A stretch of DNA of 37,248 nucleotides from Pholiota molesta (GCA_014925825.1 JACGCK010000339.1:1-37248); one strand, 5' to 3'; numbered from the stretch's first letter, positions 1-12,614 are shown. A program made the numbers and translations. Notes: generated by a model not told the origin, from the letters alone.

Positions 1-134
1 GAATGAAGGTACGTGTTTCTGAGTTTGCATGTTTGAATAGCTCAATAAATTCGATATCGTAATAGTAGAAACGGACATTGATCTCAGACCATTGGTCAAC
101 CTTCATTCCATTTTCCTTCGAACGCATGACTTGA

Positions 135-485
135 ATTCGATTTGTAACTCCCTTGCATCTCTCAACTCTCCACAATGGAGGGTATCACCATCCATGCGCT
201 GGCCTGGCATTTCGATCGGTACAAGCCAGACCAAACGGTGCGACTGTATCCATTCCCAGCTCCTCACCAAGCTCGCTAGAGTCATCGAGGAAAAACAGCT
301 ATTGGCAGCAACGAAACTATTTGACCTCCACATGTCAGAAGAACCGAGTCGGATGGTCGGATGCCGGAACAATTGGTGGATTGGGTGCAGACGGAACTTT
401 GAAAATATCCACTGTTGATGACGAGGACGTACAATGTGACAGCTTGGACGCCATTCGGAGCCTAATGCGGCTCTCAAGTCGCTAG
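135..485 (+). pseudogene. WD40-like coding remnant, possible 3' end of a gene
   Basis: A reading frame open from about 135 to a TAG at 483-485 ends with a stretch resembling a WD40 blade (VGWSDAGTIGGLGADGTLKI, about 344-403). A second WD40-like stretch lies in another frame around 174-270 (IHALAWHFD, then DQTVRLYPF), and that frame stops soon after. Having both pieces in different frames suggests a WD40-repeat protein that has decayed, that has unrecognised introns, or that carries sequencing indels. Position 9 begins a GTACGTG that could be the donor of an intron belonging to the same gene, so the 5' part would lie left of the window. I cannot name the protein. The opposite strand is also open (103-477) but has no recognisable motif. 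Confidence 0.3.
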
Positions 486-1623
486 CATGTTAAAGAGAAT
501 TAGACATCTTCAGTCGAGTTGACGCGTTGAATCTAACAAGCGATGTCGCACACTTGACACGCGACTGACACAGTCAAGAGGATGACCAGCCTTGTCGTCG
601 GATTTCCTTTGACACAGGCAAGTCGCGCAGACCGATAGTATTTCCGCACCCTTATCAAATCTCACCGAGAATACGATCCCTCATTTATTTTTGCTCCCCA
701 ACGTTAAATAAAGTATAAGCATTAATGAACCCTACGAATCGAACCCCTGCGCAGGTTCTATGCTATATTTGCACGCCCGGGTATATAATTAATTGTATTC
801 AATGGGTTGTCTATATCTATATCCAAAACGACGCGGCGGTGCACCGACGACACACCTTAGACTAATATTAGCTCGGAGCAGAAGGATGACACCGTTGGTT
901 TTGCCTAAGCACACTTATAATTGTTGACTGAGACCCACCATCAGCCGACGGTCGTGGCTTCGCAATGGGAACAGGAACGTTCGCGGACTTGAAATGCAGT
1001 CGTTCGTTCGATATCGGGGGTGATGGGGCCTTGTACCTGCGACGGTTTTAGCCAGCGCAGCCTCATGGATTATTTTAAATTTACCGGCGGCGTTATTCAT
1101 TTCTTACTGAAGGGGTATTCCTCAGTTAAATATATATGAGGACGAGTAATGGTCAACCGCCGTGCACGACTCAAAACGAAACATCAAATAGAATAAAAAC
1201 AGTGTAAAAAACAGTGTATTTTTGAAGACGGCGATTTAGGAATACAGGTAGTCTAGAGGCTAGGATGTGCGAGAAGAATCGGAAATCGATAGCGACGATA
1301 CAGCAGGCAGGCGGAGCGACTTTATGGGCGGGCGGGCAGGCGGAGCGACGGGGGCAGGTGGAGGAGGCCGGCGAGATGGGGGGTGGAAATGGGCGAGGGA
1401 ATGTGAGGAGAGTCCTGCAAAAATGTGTAGTAAAGAACCAGATAGCCACGAACGCGGTCCGTATCCAAGGTAAACATTATAGAGAAAAGAAAAAAGAAAC
1501 GAGGAAAAGAAAAAAAAAACAACCGCAACACATCACACGACGCCTCCACCGCCGCCGCGCCATCCCCCACACCCTACCCCCCATCCTTCATCCCATCCTT
1601 CTTCCCCTCCCCACCCCTCCCAT
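486..1623. other. intergenic, no gene seen
   Basis: AT-rich to mixed sequence with no open frame I would defend. It separates the WD40-like remnant from the 3' end of the MADS-box gene. The part from about 1470 to 1623 lies just downstream of the MADS stop codon and should hold its 3' UTR (purine/A-rich on the plus strand). A T-arm-like sequence near 745-760 does not extend into a tRNA. Confidence 0.5.
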
Positions 1624-3753
1624 TCACACTCGCCGGCGACGCCAACACCCCCCCACCCCACCATCCTCGCCCTTCCTCTTCACACCCATACCTCCGCCCC
1701 CACCACTGCCCGCGCGCCCTCTATCCCCCGCGCCCCCAAACATATCCGCGATATCCCCGCCGCCTCTGCCGTGCTCCGCACCAGGCGGCGGCCCGCCGCG
1801 CTCCCACGACATGCTCGCGTCCCGCGCGCCGGAGGGCGGAGGGGGGGCGGGGGCGTTGGGGTTGTTGCCCGAGAGGAAGTCGAGCCAGTTTCCGTTGTTG
1901 CTGTTGCCGGCGGCGGCGTCGGGCCCTGCGGAGGAGCCGGCGGCGGAGGGGTTGGACACTGGTGGGGATGATGATGGGGGTTAGTCATGTGGGGAGACGG
2001 GGAAGGAAGGAAAGAAGGTATGGAAGGAAGGGTGTGTGAATAAGGAACGGACGGAGGGGGAAGGAGGGAAAAGAAGACGAATGGAATGATGGAGAGATGT
2101 GGATTGGTGATGCAGACAAGCCGAGTGTGTGATGGGAAGGAGGGAAGGGAAACAAAACGAATCTGATTACTCACCAGAGCTCGATGGCCCCGAGAGCGCC
2201 GCCGCGGCGCCCCCGCCGCCCCCATGCACCGGCCAATCCAAGCCAACGAACCCCGGGCCCTGCGGCGCCTGGCCCTGGTGGTGGTGGTGCCGGCTCTGCT
2301 CGTCCGCGTCCAGGAACGCCGCGAACGGGTCCCCGCCGCCGCCCGCGCCCGGCCCGCCCGCCTGCCCGCCGCCCGCCGCCTGCCCGCGCATCATGCTGCT
2401 GTACATCCCCGGCGCGTCGTACGACGACGAGCTCGCCGTGCGCGCCGGTATCCCAAACCCCCCTGGCCCACCACCGCCGCCCGCGCCGGGGCCGCCGCGT
2501 GACGAGGCGGAGGCGCGCGGGAAGTCGGACTGCAAAGGGATGAAGGAGGGCGGCGGCGACTGGTGCGACGAGACCGGGAAGAAGGGCTGGTACTGCCCCG
2601 ACCCGTGGTGGTGCTGCTGCCCGTGGTGCGCGTGGTGCGGGGCGTACTGCGCCCCGCCGCGGCTGCTTCCGAACGGCCCTTGGCCGCCGCCGCCGCCGCC
2701 GCCCTGGTACGCGTAGGGCCCGCTGTTCGGGTCGCTGGGGTTGTCGGACGGGGAGCGGCTGTGGAGGTGGAGGCCCGGGCGGTGGGTGCGCTTCGGGTCG
2801 CGCGGCATGCCGCGCTCGTTGGAGACGAGCAGGCTGGAGGCGCCGCTGGACTGGCCGCTGATGCCGTGGAGGGAGAGCGGCGGGGGCTGGGGGATGGCGA
2901 CGCTGCGGTGGTTACCGTAGTCCATCTGTGGGCGCGTTCATGTGAGCGAAAAACAACGAAAGGAGTGCCACGTACACCGCCCGTAACCATCTCCGGGGCA
3001 TGCTTGAGCTTCCCGTCGTGCCTGCGCTTCGACCTGGAGGGCGCGTCCTCGTCCTCGTCCACATCCTCATCGTCTTCCCCTCCTATGTCGTCGAGCTTGC
3101 TGGCGGTGTTGCCGGAGAAGTCTGAGGGCCCGCGTGTGTCTTTTTCGCCATCGTGCTGATCGGAGGGCGATAAGGATCGATTACGGAAAGGAAGGGCCAG
3201 AAGAACGCACTCTGATATGCCTCTCGACGATCTCGTGGATGTCGGAGGAGCCGTACTGGTAGAGCTTGACATGGTGGCCTGGCCGCTCTTCTGAGGACGA
3301 TAAAAATAGAACAAGTCTAAGGGTTAGCACTGTCAAGTTACAAGTATAGCGACATGAGCGGAATACCGAATATGATGACCGCGACGTCGACCGAGCAGAG
3401 GACACCGAGCTCGTAGGCCTTCTTGAAGAGCCCGTTCTTGCGCTGGATGGTGCAGGGCGAGATGGCGGACGCGGACAACGATGGCGAGGGATAAGAATAT
3501 ACGAAGGGTGCCAAGCCATTAGCACAAAAATAGCGAATATAAAAACGCGAGCCTGCGTGCCTTTAAAAAAGTGACAGAGCGGTTTCGCTCGTGCTAAGTA
3601 TAATCCAGGGTAAGCGACTGGGGATTAGCGAGGAGGATGGGGTATAAATGGAGGGGACGGGGGGCGGGCAGGGCCCAGGACGTGAATAGACGGGGGACTG
3701 GGGGGGATGGGACTGACCGTGATGGGTTGTATCTCAATCTTGCGTCTGCCCAT
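1624..3753 (-). CDS. MADS-box transcription factor, Rlm1/MEF2-type (7 exons, 496 aa)
   Basis: Exons on the minus strand: 3753-3718, 3593-3561, 3442-3367, 3290-3211, 3155-2976, 2925-2175, 1958-1624; together 1491 nt, closing in frame. The N-terminus is a MADS box starting [12 protein letters not shown], continuing [11 protein letters not shown] from a 33-nt exon, then [20 protein letters not shown] and a MEF2-like extension ([17 protein letters not shown]) to about residue 75. Residues 97-112 are acidic, 116-124 basic (possible nuclear localisation signal); 136-496 is low-complexity, rich in Gly, Pro, Ser and His, as in fungal MADS activators. In yeast Rlm1 acts below the cell-wall-integrity MAP kinase and binds A/T-rich DNA in the nucleus; the same role here is inference. 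Intron 2 (3560-3443) has a GC donor (GCACGC) and a normal AG acceptor; the others start with GT. The start ATG has a good context (gccaccATGG). The long antisense open frames are GC-rich shadows. Confidence 0.92.
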
Positions 3754-6700
3754 GGTGGCTGCTGGGGGGAAGGCGAGGAGACGGGTTGCGCTTTCGCGGG
3801 GCAGCCTTTGAACCTTTCAACCGCGTTACCAGTCTTTGTTGTGCAGTATTGCTTCGGCACGTCCCTGCCGCGCGGCTGTCCCCGTCAGTCCGCTCCCCCT
3901 GATTGGCTCCTGCGTCCCAATATGCGCACCCCGCCTACCGTGCCGAGGTCATGCCGCGTCCGCTCTGGGACGGGCTGTCCCACACCCACACGCTTATTGC
4001 TCCCGGTGCTGATCTTCTCCGCAGCAGCCTCCTCTCCCCGTCCTCGCTGTCGTCGGATCTTTTCATGTTTGCGCGCGTTGGCTTCTCCTGCCCTCGCTCT
4101 CATCACCTATCATCGATTCTGAATCATCCTTGACGCACGCCAGGGATCGCCCAGATACCTCTCCCACCGGTCAGCCGCCCACAACGCCGTGTGGCTCGCT
4201 TCTATCACCGAAGGAAAATGCCACACGTCCCTTCTACATAGAAACAACACAACACAAAACACATCATCTCCTGTTTTCTGACATTCGCACACGCCTGGAG
4301 TGCCATGTCATCGTTGCGTATCAGGCTTAATCTCCCCTCTGCATCCCGCTCCCAGCCCTTCCCAATCGCCTTGATCTCGCAGTTCCCCCATGATGTCATC
4401 TCGGCTGGGCCCCTGCCGGCCCCCCCACTCGCGCCTTGCTCTGCCTCTGGACAGCTTTCCTCGTAGATCTCGTTCGCTTCCTGCCATATTCCCTCCGCGT
4501 CAACCGTTCTGCCGGCCAAAACAACGCCAACCTGGCTGTCACTTTGTCTCGTCTCTTCCGCGGAAACGAACGGGGGTGGCATTCGGTTTGTTTGCAGCAT
4601 CATGGAATCAAATGACGGTCTCCAGTTCCAGTTCCCACTCGGGGCGTCTCTCTCGGATGGCTATCCTGACGGGGCTGCGCTCCCACACACCCACAGCGGT
4701 GTATCTGGCAAGCACATCTCTCATGGGCTGCCTCGTCCCATGACTGTGCCGTCCTGCGTGCTAATGTCCGTTGTTCTCCACTTAGAATTAATGGCCCTCG
4801 CTCGCCCCGTTGGCTCCGTTGGCTCCGCTTGGCCTTGGCGATTGTTATCGACGCCCAATGATGTAGTTGCTCAGCGCGGTAGAGGCACGCGCTGCGCACC
4901 GCTCCCACCGTTCCATGCCGGCCGCGCTCTTGGCGGGCGATTGTGGGAGGCGCATCCTGGGTCGCCGCGCCCATCTGCGCTCACACAGGCGTGTCCTTCG
5001 CTCGCGCTTACGCTCGATGGAGCATCTGCGATCTCTGCCGCTCTGCGTTCACGGTGCAGGTGCCAGCTCACGTATCTCTGCGCGCTGTGGGTGGATGGAT
5101 AGACACTTCGTATGTATCTGTATCTGTATCACATCACATCCAGCTTCCATTCCATCCTTTCGCGTTTCCTATTCCAGACGGGGGGCGCCTATTTGCCCCA
5201 CCATCACCTTTTTATTTATTTGGACTAAGTACGTTCGTATTCAGATGGATCGTGAGATCCGTGTATGACGACCGCGCCCGGGGGAGATGGGGCTTCTAGC
5301 CCGATCCCTGGGTGATGCATCTGGGTGTCCTTATGTTTCGCATGTTTCCCGAGCATTCCAAGATACATACGGATGTTCAGCGAACAGTGCCTCCCTTCGA
5401 TGGAGAATGATTGATGTCAGGAGCAGAGAACGTGCAGGCGTCCTCCCACGGAAACTCTATTGAATCAAAAGATGATGCTTGGTAGCGGATAGACTTCTGT
5501 CGCAGAACAAATGGTGGCATGAAAGCCGACCGACACATTGGCGCTGGATTATTGAACGGTCTGATGAAGCGATTACCCTATATTTGGGCACTTTCCTATC
5601 CTGGGCGTGGACACAGCTTTTGTTTCGCGGCGTGTTCGCTGAACTGACTGCTTTCAATCATACAGAGGTCCTCCCCTCGAATCATGAAAAACATTCGTTA
5701 TCGCATATCGCAATCGGGTAGGCATCTCACTGGAGTACTTATCCTTCGGTGAGGCAACCCTCTCCCCGAAGTTCTGTTCCCATTGAAGTTACGCAACAAA
5801 GGGATGAAGCACGAGGGGTGTCGAGCGAGAAGGCCGGCCGCGCATCTGGCGTGATGTACACTGTACAGATGTAGGGGTCATCACGATCGCGGGCGTTGAA
5901 CCGGTAGGAAGATTCTTCCAGGAATAGGACAAGGGCACGGATGCCGCGGTTAGCTGTCCGTGCCGCTGGCGTATGTAGACCACTACTACCACGGTCTACA
6001 AGCGTCGAACATTCCCTATGTGTCCGTGTAGCGTGAGCGTTTGTCATTCCGTTTTTTCCCTATGATACTGTGTGGCCCCCGCGAGCCCCCGCGCCATATG
6101 TGCATCCGCAGAGCGAGAGCCGTTACTACTTAGACTCCCACGTCAAGAAAAAGCCCCCTGATTATCCTGAGTGCGTCCGTGCGTGCCCCCGGCCGACGAT
6201 GCAGCGAGCCTCAAAAGCGACCGCAATCGCGGCCCCAGGGCCCCTCGATCTTCTGTGACGCAATATGCGCATTCACGGCAGAGGCATCACCTTTTCGCCT
6301 GCGCTCGACCTGAAACGAACGAACGCCTGTCAGCGTGTAGCAGGGCACAGATTAAAGGTCTGTCAGCATCGATATCTACGTCCGCATGCTCCAAATAAAT
6401 CTGCACCGCTATCCGTATTGTATACATATCAGTCGAACAGTGAGATATTTATCTACGTTGTCGTCGCTACACCCATCTTTATTCATGGGCATGTCCAGGC
6501 TTGTCCAGAGTTATTTCCGGAGATCACACCGCACTCTGGAATTCATTCCCAGCGCGTCCATCGTCTCGCGTAGTGCAGCGTATTAATAGATTCTTGAACC
6601 TCAACTATTATTGTTGTCGACGTACCCCTCGGTTACATAGTGTATTAAAAGTGGTAATTTCAAATTATTTAAAATAGTTCATTGAACACGGGCGATTAAA

Positions 6701-6860
6701 TTATAGCACGTTAAAATAGATAAACTCTTACTTCTTGATTATGTTGATACCGTAAAATATGTGTGCGCCTACAATACGCGCATTATAATATCACTCGCCC
6801 ATTGAATATGATGGGAAATAAAATGCAGGCGATTTCTTGGCATGTTTGGCGATGGGCGCT
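3754..6860. other. upstream region of the MADS gene, no firm gene
   Basis: From the MADS start to about 5.3 kb the plus strand is pyrimidine-rich, which fits a long 5' UTR and promoter for the minus-strand MADS gene. The open frames here (for example 4205-4603 and 5739-6047, minus) show no recognisable domain or convincing splice sites. After about 6.5 kb the sequence becomes AT-rich. Confidence 0.4.
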
Positions 6861-7064
6861 TTACGTACCGCAATCGCATGGCCTGCTGTATTCGAGCTTG
6901 TGGTGTGGAATTTCCATTGGAGCAGACAGATCAAGCAGTGTGCGCTGAAGTGGTATACGCTCAGCTTGCTGGAACTTGCCGCGCCTCGACTTCAACGTTA
7001 ACCTAGTGATACACCGCATTGTGACTGGTACATTCGTTCCATGCAAAGTCATCTTGATTGGCAA
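6861..7064 (-). other. gene-like fragment, unrecognised
   Basis: A minus-strand open stretch with a protein-like middle part (RLTLKSRRGKFQQAERIPLQ, about 7007-6948). In its frame a consensus donor GTACGT follows at about 6867-6862, and a TTGTAG acceptor lies roughly 100 nt further on. No family is recognised and no neighbouring exon was found. It could be a decayed exon or chance. Confidence 0.2.
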
Positions 7065-7472
7065 ATATTGCGGATGTCGCGGATGCCCATAGTCCTAACC
7101 GTCAGATTTCCAACATATGCTCGTAACACGACGCGCCGTTACAATAATATATTGTAACGTACATCAGCCTCGTGGTACTGAAGAAGTTGTTAACATGGCC
7201 CTTTATACGATTATAGGTTAGTCAATATCTGTTTGAAATCGATCAATAGAGAAAAACCTTAACCTGCATCCGACGCGACCGATATAGAAGCTTCATATGT
7301 GAATGATACAAGAATATGCGAATGCGGTAGGTCCAATCGGCACTATCTTTGTCCGTTCTGTCCGATGTACCTAGCGTATGTGCGGCGCTAATGCAGCCGC
7401 GAGGCTTGCGACTTGTACCTTGCGCTGTGCAGCGTGTATGCACATAACTAGGCCTAGGGGGATCTAGTGGAC

Positions 7473-7502
7473 GGTCATCCGTTCATCCGTTCATCCGTTC
7501 AC
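7473..7502. repeat. short tandem repeat, 8-bp unit
   Basis: About three and a half copies of the unit CCGTTCAT in direct tandem, in AT-rich intergenic DNA. Confidence 0.8.
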
Positions 7503-7890
7503 GGAGAATCCTTCTCATCTCTTCACCTGCAGGTGATCAGAAACAAATTGGTCCCGAGGGCACAACGTGCTTCCGACAGAGGTAAGACAGTGGCGGATCG
7601 AAGCGCCTCTGGTCCCAATCCTTTCACTTTCTCGTCTTGTTCTATTCTAACAGGCTATATATTGCTTGATCCAAGCTTTTTAAACCATGCCCAGAAAAAT
7701 CCAGCCATACGATATAGCCGTATTATTATAGCGCCCAAATTTGAGAAAGAATCCCTTTGAATTGATCTAAGAAGCACCAAGACTCGGCTCCGGAGTCCGC
7801 AGGGTTCAGAGATTTCTTCGCCCACATTGCATCCGCCATGGTTGTACCTTAAAAATAGCTCGCCATGAGTCTACGCACCGAGGCGCACCG

Positions 7891-8130
7891 TTACCTCCAT
7901 GATTTCCTGTTTGGGGTACGTGGAGTCGTGGACCTCCACGGTCTTTGTGTGCCGAGTATAGCATCCATATATTTCTCAACTATCTCATACGGCGTATGTT
8001 GCTTACCAACTCGGAAATAACACAATGCCCCAAGTCCCACTACGTCTTGGTCATCACGTCGCTGAATGACATTGCGGATATAGGCTGGAAAATACAAGTT
8101 CCTGCCGTCATGCGCAGATTGTGAATTCAT
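7891..8130 (-). other. gene-like fragment, unrecognised
   Basis: A minus-strand frame of 79 aa starting at an ATG at 8130. The first 40 residues (for example FPAYIRNVIQRRDDQDVVGL) look like real protein, and a GTAAGC donor candidate follows the sequence TTCCGAGTTG. A second coding-like stretch (TVEVHDSTYPKQEIMEV) lies further along in another frame and ends at GTAACGG. I could not join them with a consistent phase, so this is either a small gene with an unseen intron structure or a relic. Confidence 0.25.
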
Positions 8131-10498
8131 TTTGATAGTACCAACTCGGTTCTTTGAATGTGAATAGTATCACCGATCCCATGCAAGTACGTTAGAACTA
8201 CAGACGACTTAATATCAGATAACACATGTATCAGATAACACACGGAGCCGTGTTCGATATTCTTCGCCAAGTTAATGTGATATGTTGTTCAGAGGACGAA
8301 CCTGGACCATATTTTTAATCTATGCAACATTAAATAACTCAACTCAGCACGCGCCAAGCTTAAGTTACCATGTCAAGATACATCCTGCCGTCAAGACTTC
8401 GGTAGGAAGTAGTTGAACGAATTATCTGAATAATCAAGTCACCGTTGCTTGTACCGATTCCGCAATATCCAAATGAGACGGTATAACTAACAACAATATA
8501 GCTAGCTTTCCACAGAAACTGAACACACCTTAACACAGGAAACGATATAGTTCCATTCAAACCAGAGTAGCGGCGGGAATACATTTACTCGCAGAGTTTG
8601 ATCACATACAGATTGTACGATGCTGACATTTATTACAGATATAACCAATCGAAGACCATCAGAGTGTAGGAAAGGTTTTGAATATTATTCATCGGGAATT
8701 CGAACCATTACAGAACTAATTTTGGAGTGTCAGCTTTCGTTAAGCATTATAGCGTTGTGATATCTATTTCTTAAGATTGTATTGGCACGATTGAATATGT
8801 TCTATAATAATCAAGCGCCTCCGTACCTGCTCTAATAATTACTCAGTCAATGGCTAAAGTCAAGCATAAAAACAAGAAACGAATAAGCTCGATTATATTG
8901 TCTGCCACGGAATCTTCATCAGTATATACCATGCGTATGCATTCAGACCATATCTCCACTCTTCTTTTGGTAGAAAGTGAGAGAAGTAAATTCTGTGCCG
9001 ACACAGCCTTGTGGCTCATCAACCAATGGTGACGCGGACGACCCAGTGAGTCGAGAACTTCTTTTGGGTAGCGCTAACTCCCATCTTACCATGGATCTCA
9101 CGAGAATATCTACCTTGTGTACGCCTGGAATGGAACGTGCCTGGATATAATTGTACTCATTGGAAGTATCTGATTACCAACCAAGTGATAAAGAAGAATC
9201 GGGCTTCATGGTTTGGGTTCCAAACATCTGCTGAATTCTCTTTCTGCACAGAATCACAGCAAACGATAATATATGTCTTTCGCAGTATACTTTAACCTTC
9301 TGAATCACGCTCTAAGCCAAATAACTGATAACTAGATGACGGTAGAGAATATCCCTGCAAGTCCTTCTAAGGAGGGAGATATACAATATGACGCAACTTA
9401 CTGCCACTATTGGAGATCGTTCATACCGATTGTCAGTAGCTCAAACTAGGTTAGGAGCTTCCAAAGAATACGGTAACAACCCATGACCTTGAGCAAGAAC
9501 GGTGGCGTTCAGTCATGTTATATGGCTTATCGCTGTGGAAGTGAGAGAATGGTTTAATCAAATCCTCACGACCCAGATCGCTGCTGCGCTTCTCTATCGT
9601 GGGTGGTCTTTATCCAGTTTAATGCATAGACATCATGTCGTCCGTGATACTCATGAGACATGGCTAGTGCGCCGGAGTCGTACGTTTTCTAACGAAGCTC
9701 ATTTTACGCTCAGACACAACACATTCAAGTTGCAAGGCGCTAGGACATTAAAACATACAGGACAAAGAAATTGAAACGGCGTATGATATGATGATAGAAA
9801 TTCTGAAGACTTCACAGGCGCTCAATTTCCGGCTGAACTTCTCCTTCTGACGCTTAGACAATACACCAGTTAATGAACCATATTGCGACACGGTGCACCG
9901 AGTAAATCCTTCGGCCATGGATCGACCCACATAATACCGGCGTTATCGAAAATCGTCCGGAATGAATCGATGACTCCTATATGAGAGAACATATCCATTC
10001 GATCACAGGTTGCAACTTCATGGGACAATTGACTGTGCGGCGCTGGGGCTGCGAATGAGTAAGAATCAAATACCTACATAGCCTTCAAAATTCATGCTCA
10101 GTGAAGAAATCTCTCCCGGGTCATGGATGTTGGATAGCCTCTTTTATTGACGAAGCTAATAGCCGACCAGGGCATGCCTCAGGGAATCAGATAGCAGGGA
10201 CAAAGAACTACATGAATGCGACGTTGGATGTGGTGCTGCAGCCTCCCAGAACGTGTCAAGGACATGGCGATCGGTTGTTCATTGGAGAATATTTAGCCGA
10301 ACGCGTTTTGTGTGAATGAGAATCTATCGAATTGATGTTTCGTATGCTCTTGTCCGCCCAGGTTTTGTCGTTCCATTGAGCAGGATGAAGGCTAGTTCTA
10401 ATACGAGTACGGCGCTGGTCTTATTAAGTGAATTTAGCAACATATCAACTACGCATGCACGATTTGGAGAGGAGGTAATAGTCTCTCTAATCGGCTGA
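8131..10498. other. AT-rich intergenic region
   Basis: No supported gene. A 14-bp direct repeat (ATCAGATAACACAT-like) occurs twice at about 8214-8243. The open frames are short and lack domains or paired splice signals. Confidence 0.4.
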
Positions 10499-10690
10499 GC
10501 ACTGATCGAGACGACGAGGTTCAACCGACCACCACCGGAAGCGCGTGAATATTTAGCCTTCCTCCTCGCCGCCCACGGACTATGCATGTTGGACACTAAA
10601 CTGCTATTCAAGATCCTAAATAAGTACGAGCAACGACGACGAACAGCTCTAGCGAAGCTCCCTTTCACTTCGTTGGCGAAAATATAGAAT
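10499..10690 (+). other. gene-like exon candidate, unrecognised
   Basis: A plus-strand stretch open from 10499 to a TAG near 10688 reads like a helical protein (PPPEAREYLAFLLAAHGLCM, then LLFKILNKYEQRRRTALAKL). It has no ATG at its start, so it would have to be a terminal exon; the sequence just before it is weak as an acceptor. An adjoining plus frame (10316-10498) could supply an upstream exon. No family recognised. Confidence 0.22.
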
Positions 10691-11156
10691 ATATGGAGAC
10701 GAAACTGTTTTATGAACAATTAAACCCCAAACTCCGTTGAAGGAAATGAGAGAACGAAGATGGAACGAAAACAACAGTAAATTTGCAACGCTGAAGGACA
10801 TTTATCGACCATCGGCGACGGGCAGTTACGAGAAAATTTCCGACAGTTGGAGATTCGACCTCTTGTCCTATTGCGTCCCAGTTTTCTTCCTACCCACCTT
10901 CACTACGACCGCAACCAGTTTACCCGGACCTCCAGCACCGTCCTTCTGAGTTCCCACATTATCCACTTTGGCCGACGTAGATCCGCAAATGCGCAGGATC
11001 GCGAACTCGAACGGGAGCTTCAAGTTGCGCTACCAGAATGAGCGTCAGCATTGGGCTGAAGCACCTATGTAAGTGCGTGAGCATCCCTACCAACGAGATT
11101 CTGCGAGCAGTAGAGTACGTACAGACACCGGCCGCGGTGGTGGCCAATGAAAAAGC

Positions 11157-11298
11157 AGACAAACGAGCAGTGCTCGTCCGTCCTCGTAGCCACTGAGGAA
11201 ACTGGAGGAGGCGGCCATACCACCGCGGTGTTGAAAGCGGCGTCGGACAGGTAGACGAACGAGCAGCGCTTGTTCGTCGTCGTTGTCTGCTGCCACTG
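11157..11298. repeat. imperfect 40-bp direct repeat
   Basis: The block at 11157-11195 (AGACAAACGAGCAGTGCTCG...) recurs imperfectly at 11253-11298 (AGACGAACGAGCAGCGCTTG...), both ending in GCCACTG. The minus strand is open across part of this region in two frames, but no protein domain is recognisable. Confidence 0.55.
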
Positions 11299-11845
11299 GC
11301 TCCCATGGGTGAGTGAGATAGCCATGTGGGTGGTCGAAGGTGAGGAGCGCGGTGCAGGCGCACGTCGTTACCCGTAAGTAGGACGATGCGGGCGGTGGTT
11401 GTCGACGGAGCGCGGGCGCTAGCGCCGACTTGCTGCAATTCCCAGTCAGTGAGGTGAGCGAATAACTGGTTTTCTTTCGACTCACAAGTCTAAGCCAAAT
11501 CTGGTACCATATCACTGTTCAGAAGACGTGTGATGAATCCTAGAGACGAATTCAAGACGTCTGAGCCTGGCGATGAAAATTCGGAGCATGAATGCGAGGT
11601 CGCCACAATACAACAGACACCCAACATACCGATTCGAAGCCGAAGCAAATAACTCTCTGCAGAAATGCGGCGCCGCTCACGGAAGGCCACTGCCATCTCA
11701 CTCAAGAAGGCGATCTTCGGAGGGGATGGAGGTCGTTCGAGTTGAAGGAGAAAAAGTCAAGTTGAAAGACACCAGATTCGAACCTAATCAAAATGGATAG
11801 AGCGTTCAGCAAATTACTTGGCTACATTGGACCAGGGGGTCCAAG

Positions 11846-12471
11846 GAATAGCTGACCTATGGCACATAACACCTTTCCGTGCTTATTATTTGTGAACGGC
11901 GAGGGTGACGAATAGACTTGGCAGAAAGAGCTGGCATTAGCGCCTGCAAAATCCCTCATTGGTGATAGCGAGCTGCAGCGTTGGGGAACGTTCATGAGAT
12001 AGAGATGTGTGCTCGAAAATGTAATACGAGATAGGTGCGATAAACAACACCTCCGGCGTTCGCTGGCGCTACAATTGATATATTGAACTCAGAAGATCGT
12101 GCGAATTGTTTATTTGACTCACAACTGGTCTGTATTTTTCCCTCTACCACGAATAGCTAACCTATGGCACATAACACCTTTCTGTGCGTATTGATTTGTG
12201 AACGGAGACAGTCTTGGCGGAAAGAGCTGGCATTCGCATCTGCAAGATTCGACCGGTCATAATTGTCGCAGTAGTGGCCTCATGGGTGATAGCGAGCTGT
12301 AGCGTATAAAAACGTTCATGATATAGAGATGTGGGCTCGAAAATTGTAATACGCGATATGTGCGAGCCAACACCTCAAGCGTTCGCTGGCGCTACGATTG
12401 ATATATTGAACTCTGAAAATCGTGCGATTTGTTTATCTGACTCACCGATAATCTGCATTTCGTCCTCGCTC
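11846..12471. repeat. two-copy tandem duplication, period 305 bp
   Basis: Copy 1 (11846-12150) begins GAATAGCTGACCTATGGCAC and copy 2 (12151 to about 12471) begins GAATAGCTAACCTATGGCAC. They stay alignable along their length (for example TTCGCTGGCGCTAC and GATATATTGAACTC in both) with scattered substitutions and small indels, so the duplication is not recent. It lies about 215 bp upstream of the plus-strand RCR-like gene. No coding sense is visible. Confidence 0.85.
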
Positions 12472-12606
12472 AAGCGCTCACATATCGTAGAACCGAGAAC
12501 TTCTGTAGGAGGGGAGCAAGCTATGTGGGATGGGTTTATGTCGTTGGTAACCTATGTCGCCCAAGGCTTAAGCCAAACTTCAGCATCGTGTGAACAATCA
12601 CGTGGA

Positions 12607-12614
12607 TGACGTCA
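12607..12614 (+). promoter_or_regulatory. CRE/ATF-type octamer TGACGTCA
   Basis: A perfect palindromic TGACGTCA lies 72 bp upstream of the ATG of the RCR-like gene at 12686. This octamer is the classical binding site of ATF/CREB bZIP factors. The match is exact; use in this organism is inference, and one 8-mer can occur by chance. Confidence 0.4.

Noticed and set aside
1265..1984. Plus-strand frame of 239 aa over the last MADS exon
   Set aside because: Low-complexity antisense shadow; the minus-strand MADS gene closes in frame across seven exons.
2391..3314. Minus-strand 307-aa frame as a separate protein
   Set aside because: It contains a real MADS exon (3155-2976) but runs through introns and then changes to the wrong frame of exon 6; the spliced model is better.
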